A stretch of 21,855 nt of DNA from CAIYPG01 sp903864555 (lineage in GTDB: Bacteria; Pseudomonadota; Gammaproteobacteria; Burkholderiales; SG8-39). Where the stretch lies: contig CANJJT010000069.1 of assembly GCA_947474715.1 (NCBI GenBank), forward strand, positions 1 to 21,855. Reading direction: 5' to 3'. Below, piece by piece: positions 1-6,260 of this stretch; the stretch's first letter is position 1; the number at the start of each line of letters is the position of its first letter. The notes under the pieces are model-generated. The model saw only the letters and a program-made list of their open reading frames with translations, had not been told where the DNA came from and did no database searches. The position numbers were made by a program, and so were the translations under genes.

Positions 1-88
1 ATCGATGGCTTTCGTCAAAACCCATGGCTGCCTTGTGCAAGGCAAGGAAAAAGCGCATTCAGGGGGGCAAGGCAGGTGCGATTGTCGG
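1..88. repeat. Left copy of an 88-base terminal direct repeat
   Basis: The first 88 bases recur without a mismatch as the last 88 bases of the window, in the same orientation. The copies may extend beyond the window on either side, so 88 is a minimum. The right copy follows a palindromic element directly; the left copy leads into a noncoding stretch with inverted repeats. This is either an assembly overlap of a circular molecule or a dispersed genomic repeat that ended the contig at both sides. Confidence 0.95.
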
Positions 89-367
89 CTTGGGAGAAAA
101 AATGAGCTCCCCGAAAATCGGCGAAGAGCCTTTTCAAAGGGGGCCGACTCGTGAGCGCAGCGAACGAGCGGGGGGATTTTCTCCCGCGACCCATTTTTAG
201 TTCGCCAGTCATGACCGGATGCGGACTCTGCGCACGGGTGTTGCCTTGCAGATGGGAGGGGCGCGGGAAGCAGCATCTGGCAGTCACTCGTGCACGGCAA
301 CCCCAACGGTAGAAAATCCCCCGCGCGACCGGGTCACCTCGACTCACTCCGGGGCGCTCGAAAACAG
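1..367. other. Noncoding stretch left of the acyl-CoA dehydrogenase gene
   Basis: No convincing gene is seen. A 110-codon minus-strand ORF at 15-347 covers most of the stretch, including the terminal repeat, but it has basic, low-complexity composition and no domain. It is probably a by-product of the repeat. GGGAGAAAA at 92-100 and TTTTCTCCC at 177-185 form an inverted pair. Inside it, CTCGT at 148-152 pairs with ACGAG at 164-168. The structure resembles a dispersed palindromic repeat more than a gene. Confidence 0.6.
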
Positions 368-1546
368 TCAGAACGTGCCCATCGACAGGAAACCATCGAC
401 CGGGTCGAAGTCATTGACGAGCTTCTTGCCCACCAAGTCCTTGAGGGCCTCGGTGGCACCGCCGCCCAGCGTGCCATAGCGCACGCCACGGTAGATGCGC
501 GACACGGCGGCATCATCGGTGAAGCCCAGGCCGCCATGCATCTGCAGCGCCTCGTTGGCGACGCGGATGGCCATCTCGTTGACAAACATCTTGGCGATGG
601 CGGCTTCATGGGGGTTGGGGAAGGGGTCGGCGCTCAGGCAGGCGCGATACAGCAGGCTGCGTCCGGCCTCGATGTCCCGGTACATCTCGGCCAGCTTCCA
701 CTGGATGCCCTGGAAGGCAGCAATCGCCTGGCCGCGGATCTGGCGTTCACGCACGAAGCGGATGGCCTCCTCGAAAGCACCTTCGGCCAGGCCCAGGGAA
801 ATGCTCGGATTGAGGCAGCGCTGGGTGTTGAAGGCGGTCAGCAGTTTCTTGAAGCCGCCCTCCTTCAGCAGCACGTTCTCGGCGGGCACTTCGAGGTTGT
901 TGAACTGGATCTCGGCCAGGTTCTCGCCCCCCAGGGTGTGGTAGCGCGCAGTGACTTCGAAACCGGGGGTATTGCGGTTGACCAGCACGCAGCCGATGCC
1001 TTCGCGCCCGGGCGTGCCGTTGATGCGGGTGAAGACGACGAACCATTCGGCTTCGTTGGCCTTGCTGATCAGTGTCTTCACGCCATTGACCACCGCCTTG
1101 TCGCCCTTGATGACGGTGTTGGTGCGGTAGTTGGGGACGTCGGTCCCGGATTGCGGCTCGGTCATGCACACGGCAAGGTAGACATCCCCGGAGCAGACCT
1201 TGGGCAGAATCTCGCGGCGCATGCGCTCAGGGGCATAGGTGGCAATGACGCGCGCCTGCACACCCAGCTGGCTCATCACGCCCATGGCCGTGGGATAACA
1301 GTTTTTGGCGATCTCCTCCAGCACCAGCGCCGTCTCGAACACGCGCAGGTTGGAACCACCGTATTCCTCGGGGATGGCCATGCCCAGCACACCGATCCTG
1401 GCGAGCGCCTTGAGGTTCTCCTCGGGATAGGTGCCATCGAGGTACTTGATGGAATTGCGGCGGAAATCCATGCTGCGGGCGAGTTCACGGACGGCGCCGA
1501 TCAATGCGCGCTGCTCTTCGGTGAGCATGAGTCTCTGGCTGGTCAT
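368..1546 (-). CDS. Acyl-CoA dehydrogenase family protein
   Basis: This 392-residue protein has the full layout of the FAD-dependent acyl-CoA dehydrogenase family, which introduces an alpha-beta double bond into acyl-CoA thioesters and passes electrons to ETF. The helical N-terminal domain covers about residues 5-120. The central beta domain carries the flavin-contact segment CMTEPQSGTD (127-136) and continues to about 230. The C-terminal helical domain has RGQAIAAFQGIQWKLAEM (271-288), MHGGLGFTDD (336-345) and YGTLGGGATE (357-366). The length is typical. AAGGA lies 8 bases before the ATG. The common Glu of the YEG-T position is Gly, and the alternative ER position reads Gln-Arg (FNTQR, 239-243), so the catalytic base is not obvious. 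It diverges from the Bug gene. The substrate cannot be inferred. Confidence 0.93.
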   Translation of the reverse strand: MTSQRLMLTEEQRALIGAVRELARSMDFRRNSIKYLDGTYPEENLKALARIGVLGMAIPEEYGGSNLRVFETALVLEEIAKNCYPTAMGVMSQLGVQARVIATYAPERMRREILPKVCSGDVYLAVCMTEPQSGTDVPNYRTNTVIKGDKAVVNGVKTLISKANEAEWFVVFTRINGTPGREGIGCVLVNRNTPGFEVTARYHTLGGENLAEIQFNNLEVPAENVLLKEGGFKKLLTAFNTQRCLNPSISLGLAEGAFEEAIRFVRERQIRGQAIAAFQGIQWKLAEMYRDIEAGRSLLYRACLSADPFPNPHEAAIAKMFVNEMAIRVANEALQMHGGLGFTDDAAVSRIYRGVRYGTLGGGATEALKDLVGKKLVNDFDPVDGFLSMGTF

Positions 1547-1590
1547 GCGGTCATTCCTTTGCGGGTGGTTGCGATGGCAGGCAAATCAGC

Positions 1591-1701
1591 TTACTCCGGC
1601 TTCAGGCCGGCCTTCTTCGACAGGTCCTGGTAGAACCTGAAACGCTCGGCCGAAGCGCGCGAGATGGCCTCCTGATGTTGGCATTGGGTTTCAGCAAGGT
1701 C
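1591..1701 (-). pseudogene. Probable C-terminal remnant of a TctC/Bug solute-binding protein gene
   Basis: Reading the minus strand up to a TAA at 1591-1593 gives an open stretch of about 36 codons without a start. It ends in SAERFRFYQDLSKKAGLKPE, which resembles the usual end of Bug/TctC binding proteins: an amphipathic helix, then a K-x-G-[IL]-K-x-E tail. Another stop lies just upstream near 1702, so only a fragment remains. It sits directly upstream of the co-oriented acyl-CoA dehydrogenase gene, a common place for a Bug gene. The identification rests on 20-30 residues and could be chance. Confidence 0.4.
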
Positions 1702-1743
1702 TTATTCATTTTTTTCGACTGGATCGGCACTTCCCGAGAGAAA

Positions 1744-1772
1744 TTGACGGGCCCGCCCGGAGCCCCTATTCT
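1744..1772 (+). promoter_or_regulatory. Sigma-70-like promoter for the Bug gene
   Basis: TTGACG at 1744-1749 (5 of 6 to consensus) and TATTCT at 1767-1772 (4 of 6) are separated by exactly 17 bases. Transcription would begin near 1779 and leave a leader of about 105 bases before the ATG at 1885. Confidence 0.55.
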
Positions 1773-1884
1773 TCGCCGCAAACAAGAAACAGTCACACAA
1801 CCCTGGCGCTTCCCGGGCGGGTCCCGGAAGCGACAGGTCTGCAACGCACCGGCATCTTGCGGCGCAATATCGGAGGTTTACAAC

Positions 1885-2880
1885 ATGAATCGCAACACCC
1901 AGAAACGCGCCACCGGCTTTGCAGTTTGCGGTGCGCTCGCCGTCCTCTCCACAGGCCTGCTGTCCGCGCCGGTGGCGGCACAGGAAAAGTTCCCCTCCCG
2001 CCCGATCCGCATGGTCATTCCCTTCCCGCCCGGGGGCAGCAATGACATCCTCGGACGCTTCCTCGCGCAGAAGATGACCGACCGCCTGGGCCAGCAGGTG
2101 CTGGCAGACAATCGCGCGGGCGCCGACGGCATCATCGGCGCGGAGCTGGCCTCGCGCTCCACGCCGGATGGCCATACCATCCTGATCATCTCCACCAGCT
2201 ACACGCAGAACCCGGCCATCCACAAGATGCCCTTCGATGCGGCGAAGGCGCTCATCGCGATCTCCCAGATCGCCACCGGCGCCATCTCCTTCTACGTCGC
2301 GCCCAATTCGCCGATCACCAACATCAAGGAACTTGTCGCCCTGGCCAGATCCAAGCCGGAGGCGGTCCGCTACGCCACCTCGGGGGCGGGCGGCGTGAAT
2401 CACTTCGCCGGCGAGCTGTTCAACAGCATGGCCGGTGTCAAGATGGGCCATGTACCCTACAAGGGTGGCGGCCCCTCCATGCTGGATGTGATGAGCGGCA
2501 GGGTGGAAGTCGGCCTGGGCACGGTGATCCAGGCGCTGCCGCTGATCCGCTCCGGCAAGCTGCGGGTGATCGCGGTGACCACCGCAAAGCGCTCAATCGC
2601 CCTGTCCGACGTGCCGACCATCGCCGAAAGCGGCGTGGCCGGCTACGACGCCGGGGTGTACTGGGGCGTACTCGGACCGGCAGGCATTCCGCGGCCCATC
2701 GTCAACCAGCTGAACAGGGAGATCGGCACGATCCTGCAGGACCCCGAGACGATCAAGCGCCTGCAGAACGAAGCCGCCGAACCCGTGGTCAGCACGCCCG
2801 AGGCTTTCCAGAAACTGATCCTCGATGACATGCAGAAGTGGATCAGGGTCGCCAAGGAAACCAACATCAAGATCGAGTAA
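1885..2880 (+). CDS. Tripartite tricarboxylate transporter (TctC/Bug) substrate-binding protein
   Basis: This 331-residue protein is a typical Bug-family periplasmic binding protein, which captures carboxylates for TctAB-type transporters or for sensing. Residues 1-33 form a signal peptide (hydrophobic core near 11-30, cleavage near AAQ). The mature part opens with FPSRPIRMVIPFPPGGSND, the family signature that contacts the ligand carboxylate. Later come the family segments YATSGAGGVNHFAGELF and VPYKGGGPSMLDVMSG. The open frame extends upstream to 1675, but the ATG at 1885 is preferred because GGAGG lies 8 bases before it and the signal peptide starts there. No TctA/TctB membrane genes are in the window, so this is an orphan binding protein, which is frequent in Betaproteobacteria. 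A terminator-like hairpin follows. Confidence 0.94.
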   Translation: MNRNTQKRATGFAVCGALAVLSTGLLSAPVAAQEKFPSRPIRMVIPFPPGGSNDILGRFLAQKMTDRLGQQVLADNRAGADGIIGAELASRSTPDGHTILIISTSYTQNPAIHKMPFDAAKALIAISQIATGAISFYVAPNSPITNIKELVALARSKPEAVRYATSGAGGVNHFAGELFNSMAGVKMGHVPYKGGGPSMLDVMSGRVEVGLGTVIQALPLIRSGKLRVIAVTTAKRSIALSDVPTIAESGVAGYDAGVYWGVLGPAGIPRPIVNQLNREIGTILQDPETIKRLQNEAAEPVVSTPEAFQKLILDDMQKWIRVAKETNIKIE

Positions 2881-2929
2881 GCGATGGCGGCCGGCCCCGC
2901 TGATGCCGGGGCCCTGCCGGCACGAGTCC

Positions 2930-2966
2930 AGGCCATGATGGCACCGCCTTCATGGCCTGTTTGTTT
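2930..2966 (+). terminator. Putative intrinsic terminator after the Bug gene
   Basis: AGGCCATGA at 2930-2938 pairs perfectly with TCATGGCCT at 2950-2958 across an 11-base loop, followed by the T-rich tract GTTTGTTT. The tract is interrupted by G, so termination may be partial. Confidence 0.6.
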
Positions 2967-3002
2967 CCAAGCGGATTTTCGAAGGGTGAACTGAACAATT
3001 GG

Positions 3003-3166
3003 GCTAGGCCCCGAATGGCTCTTACTTTAGCACTCGTCATTCCCGCGAAAGCGGGAATCCAGCGACTTTGGCAATTAGACCACTAAGACACTGGATCCCC
3101 GCTTTCGCGGGGATGACGGCTATATGAGGGAGAAAGAGCTTAAGTAAGTACCATTCGGCTACGCCC
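3003..3166. repeat. Nested inverted repeat, MITE-like palindromic element
   Basis: The inner unit spans 3036-3117 (82 bp). Its 26-base arms at 3036-3061 and 3092-3117 are reverse complements at 24 of 26 positions, and each arm contains the small palindrome CCCGCGAAAGCGGG or a near copy. Around it lie weaker outer arms: CCGAATGG at 3011-3018 pairs with CCATTCGG at 3151-3158, and CTTACTT at 3021-3027 pairs with AAGTAAG at 3142-3148. No transposase is encoded, so it would be mobilised in trans if at all. A related element lies at 21688-21760. Confidence 0.8.
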
Positions 3167-3263
3167 CCTTGCCTATCCCCCACGTCAGAGGAAACAGTTG
3201 AACGAATATCCTCGATTCAAGACTTGATCAATTTCCCTATTCAACCAAGGACACGGACCCATC

Positions 3264-4676
3264 ATGGCAGGACACAGTGGCAGCACCACAGCAAAGGGCG
3301 AACCCGTCATCGACGCCTTCATCAACCTGTCGCAATCGCTGCAGTGGAAGAGCGTGGCAGCCACCACGCGCCACAACGTCAAGCGCGAACTGCTCGACTG
3401 GACCGGCGCCGCGATCGCCGGCCGCCATGCCCGCGGCATCCCCGGCTGGCTGCAGGTGCTGATCGACATGGGCGGGCGCCCCGACGCGCGCGTGCTGGGC
3501 GGTCCCATGGTGCCGGCCCCGACGGCCGCCCTGTGCAACGGCTACTACGGCCATGTGCTGGAGTTCGATGACACCCATGATGAAGCGGTGCTGCATGCGG
3601 GCTCTGCAGCCATCCCCGCCGCTTTTGCCGCCGCCGGCCTGCGCGGTTCGGTGTCCGGGGCGGAGTTCTGCGAATCCATCCTGCTCGGCATCGAACTCAC
3701 CTGCCGCCTCGGCATGGGCACGCGGCTCAACCTGGTGGAAAGCGGCTGGATCTACACCGCAATCTTCGGCCACTTCGGCGCCACGCTCTCCGCGGCGCGC
3801 CTGATCGATCCGCGCGCCGAGGTGCTGCGCAACGCTTTCGGCATCGTCTATTGCCTGGCCAGCGGCAATCACGAGTCCACCCGCGAGGGGAAGGCGACCA
3901 AGCATGTGCAACCGGGCTTTGCCGCGGCCAATGCCATCACCGCCAGCCTGATGGCCTGTCGCGACCTGGACGGCATCAAGCAGCCCATCAGCGGCGAGGA
4001 CGGCCTGGCGCGCGTCTACCTGCACGGCGAGTTCGATGCGGCGCGCGCCACCGACCGCCTCGGTAGCTTCTACGAATTCGACCGCCTTTCCATCAAACCC
4101 TACCCCACCTGCCGACTGACGCATCCGGCCATCAGCGCGGCGCTGGAGATGTACCAGCTGCTCGGCGAGGATGCAAAGAAGATCGAGCGCGTGGAGCTCA
4201 TCATCGGGCCGCAGGCGCACGATGTGGTCGGACGCGATGCGCCGGAACGCCGTTCACCGGTAAAGCCGGTGAATGCGCAGTTCAGCATCTACTGGTGCGT
4301 GGCGGTGGCCCTCACCTACGGCGAGCTGACGCCGATACAACTTGACAGCGAAATCCCGCCGACGCCGAAGATTGCAGCGGCCATCGCCAGGGTGAGCTGC
4401 CGCGCCGACCAGAATGCCTCGCGCGACATCGGTGGCTGCACCCTGCGCGTGCACGGACCCTTCGGCATGAAGGAAATCACCCACAGCAACGCCAAGGGGC
4501 ATCCCGACTTTCCGCTTGACGACGCCGAGTTGCTGGAGAAATTCCACGCCAACCTGCGGTACGCCAAGGTCGACCCGAAGCGCGCCGAGGACATCGCCCA
4601 GGGGCTGCTCAACCTGGATGCGCTACCCGATGTGCGGCAACTGGCAGACACCATTGCCGGGGCAATCCAGAACTAG
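3264..4676 (+). CDS. MmgE/PrpD family protein
   Basis: This 470-residue protein belongs to the MmgE/PrpD family, which includes 2-methylcitrate dehydratase and cis-aconitate decarboxylase. Members act on tri- or dicarboxylates without a metal cluster. Family landmarks are the N-terminal helix RELLDWTGAAIAG (41-53), the active-site segment FDDTHDEAVLHAG (101-113), KHVQPGFAAANA (213-224), KPYPTCRLTH (278-287) and the late NAKGHPDFPL segment. The length is normal. The start is the first good ATG; AAGG lies about 13 bases upstream, a weak site. The next gene follows after 72 bases on the same strand and is probably cotranscribed. The pairing with a Bug protein and a reductase suggests breakdown of a carboxylic acid. 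Assignment to PrpD proper is not justified. Confidence 0.92.
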   Translation: MAGHSGSTTAKGEPVIDAFINLSQSLQWKSVAATTRHNVKRELLDWTGAAIAGRHARGIPGWLQVLIDMGGRPDARVLGGPMVPAPTAALCNGYYGHVLEFDDTHDEAVLHAGSAAIPAAFAAAGLRGSVSGAEFCESILLGIELTCRLGMGTRLNLVESGWIYTAIFGHFGATLSAARLIDPRAEVLRNAFGIVYCLASGNHESTREGKATKHVQPGFAAANAITASLMACRDLDGIKQPISGEDGLARVYLHGEFDAARATDRLGSFYEFDRLSIKPYPTCRLTHPAISAALEMYQLLGEDAKKIERVELIIGPQAHDVVGRDAPERRSPVKPVNAQFSIYWCVAVALTYGELTPIQLDSEIPPTPKIAAAIARVSCRADQNASRDIGGCTLRVHGPFGMKEITHSNAKGHPDFPLDDAELLEKFHANLRYAKVDPKRAEDIAQGLLNLDALPDVRQLADTIAGAIQN

Positions 4677-4748
4677 GCAGGTCCATCAGAGCGGGCTGGA
4701 GCGATCAAACTCCGGCCAGCCTTTCACACCCTACACACCGGAGCACTC

Positions 4749-5948
4749 ATGACCGAGGCCGCACGCATCCCCTCCCGCATTCCCTCGTTCACCCACGCCA
4801 CCCCGGCGGTGCGCATCCACAGTGGTGCAGACTGCCTGGCGCAGTTGCCCGGTGAACTGGACCGGCTGAAGGCCAAGCGCGCCGTGATTTTCTGTGGCGC
4901 CAGCATCGGCGCCAGTCTGGAACTGAAGCCGGTGATTGCGGCGCTCGGTGAACGCCACGCCGGCACCTTTGCCGGGGTGAAGGCCCACAGTCCGCTGCCG
5001 GCAGTGTTGCAGGGCATGCGCGCACTGCGCGAGTTCGAGGCCGACGCCGTGATCGCCATCGGCGGCGGCTCGGCCGTGGTCACGGCACGCGCCTCGTCCA
5101 TCCTGCTGGCCGAGGGCGAGAACATCCACGAGTTGTGCACCCAGTACCCGGCGGGCCGCACCCCGGTCAGCCCCAAGCTGAACCGCCCCAAGCTGCCGCA
5201 GATCGTGCTGCCCACCACGCCCAGCACCGCCTACGGCAAGGCCGGCTCCGCGGTGCGCGACCCGGAGGCGGGCCGCCGCCTGACGCTGTTCGATCCCAAG
5301 ACGCGTGCCGGGGTGCTGCTGTTCCATCCGGGTCTGGCCACGACCGCACCGGCGCCGCTGTTCGTCGACGCCGGTTTCCAGGCACTGGCCACGGCGGCGT
5401 CGGGCATGGAGTCACGCCGCCACGAGTCGCTGGCCGATGCGCTGCTGATGCATGCGCTGCGCCTGTTTATCGAACACCTGCCCCGCGTGAGCGGACCGGA
5501 CTCGGCAGCCTCGCGCCTCGAACTGCTGATGGCCGGCTTCATGGCCGGTCAGGGCACGGACTACTCCCCGGTGGGCATGGCGGCCTCCATCACCCATGCC
5601 ATCGGCGCCACCTTCGGCGTGCCCAATGGCGCCTGCAATGCGCTGGTGCTGCCGGCCACGCTGCGCTACAACCTGCCGGTCACCGGTGCCCGCATCCGGC
5701 TGCTGGCCGAGGCGCTGGGCGCCGGGCGCTTCAATGAGGATGAGGCTGCGCTTGCCGCAGCCAGCGCAGCCATTGTCGATCTGCTGAAGGTGACCGGTGC
5801 ACCGGTACGGCTGCGGGACATCGGCATCACGCGTGAAGCACTGGCCGACCTGGCCGCGCATTCAATGGAAGACTGGTTCCTGCACCTCAACCCGCGCAAG
5901 GTGGCATCGACCGAAGAGCTGGTGTCGGTGCTGGAGGCGGCCTGGTAA
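4749..5948 (+). CDS. Iron-containing alcohol dehydrogenase-fold protein with altered metal site
   Basis: This 399-residue protein has the group III (iron-containing) alcohol dehydrogenase and maleylacetate reductase fold. The N-terminal dinucleotide-binding part carries VIAIGGGSAVVTAR (101-114) and the LPTTPSTAYG segment (154-163). The all-helical C-terminal part carries THAIGATFGVPNGACNA (282-298). Aligned by eye to FucO-type enzymes, the four metal ligands Asp, His, His, His become Asp207, Gln211, His283 and Asn293, so two are lost. The GGGSxxDxAK motif also reads GGGSAVVTAR, with Asp and Lys replaced. It may be a metal-independent reductase or have a new role. CGGAG lies about 5 bases before the ATG. 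It is probably cotranscribed with the PrpD-family gene upstream. Confidence 0.88.
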   Translation: MTEAARIPSRIPSFTHATPAVRIHSGADCLAQLPGELDRLKAKRAVIFCGASIGASLELKPVIAALGERHAGTFAGVKAHSPLPAVLQGMRALREFEADAVIAIGGGSAVVTARASSILLAEGENIHELCTQYPAGRTPVSPKLNRPKLPQIVLPTTPSTAYGKAGSAVRDPEAGRRLTLFDPKTRAGVLLFHPGLATTAPAPLFVDAGFQALATAASGMESRRHESLADALLMHALRLFIEHLPRVSGPDSAASRLELLMAGFMAGQGTDYSPVGMAASITHAIGATFGVPNGACNALVLPATLRYNLPVTGARIRLLAEALGAGRFNEDEAALAAASAAIVDLLKVTGAPVRLRDIGITREALADLAAHSMEDWFLHLNPRKVASTEELVSVLEAAW

Positions 5949-6260
5949 CAGGGAAAACCCCGTCTATTATGATCAAATTACGGATGTAATATCCGTGCAT
6001 ATTAAGTAATTCAGATAATTATTATCAGTGCATTCCGGACAGTTCACCCCTGCACCGATTGCTTCCATCCGGAAGGGGCTGCCCTCGATGCAGCCGGCGA
6101 AGCGATCAAGGATTTGCTGAAGGGAACAGACATACAGCGGTTCCGTAATGCATTCCCGTCATGACGCTGTGCACTGCGACCCGGAGATAAAGGGGAAACT
6201 CCGGGCCGCAGATTCCGAACCGCAGTCAGATTGCGATTCGGCTGTGCTCGAGCTGACTGA
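5949..6260. other. Convergent intergenic region with AT-rich dyad
   Basis: This stretch separates two converging genes and has no supported ORF. Positions 5965-6030 are strikingly AT-rich for this DNA and include the dyad ACGGAT (5980-5985) / ATCCGT (5991-5996). CCCGGAG at 6180-6186 pairs with CTCCGGG at 6199-6205 and could help end minus- or plus-strand transcripts, although no T-run follows on either strand. Confidence 0.5.

Larger units (their letters stand above)
1547..1884. other. Divergent region between acyl-CoA dehydrogenase and Bug gene
   Basis: This interval carries the ribosome binding sites of both flanking genes. It also holds a probable C-terminal fragment of a lost Bug gene at its left and a sigma-70-like promoter for the right-hand gene at 1744-1772. 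I see no promoter of comparable quality for the minus-strand dehydrogenase. That gene may once have been second in an operon behind the lost Bug gene. Confidence 0.5.
2881..3263. other. Intergenic region with terminator and nested palindromic element
   Basis: The stretch between the Bug and PrpD genes contains a GC hairpin at 2893-2913 (GGCCCCG paired with CGGGGCC), a terminator-like hairpin at 2930-2966 and a MITE-like palindromic element at about 3003-3166. AAGG at 3247-3250 is a rather distant ribosome binding site for the next gene. No small gene is evident. Confidence 0.6.

Noticed and set aside
290..1633. 447-codon plus-strand ORF opposite the acyl-CoA dehydrogenase
   Set aside because: It is the antisense frame of a clearly conserved gene; its His/Ala/Gly-rich sequence shows no domain.
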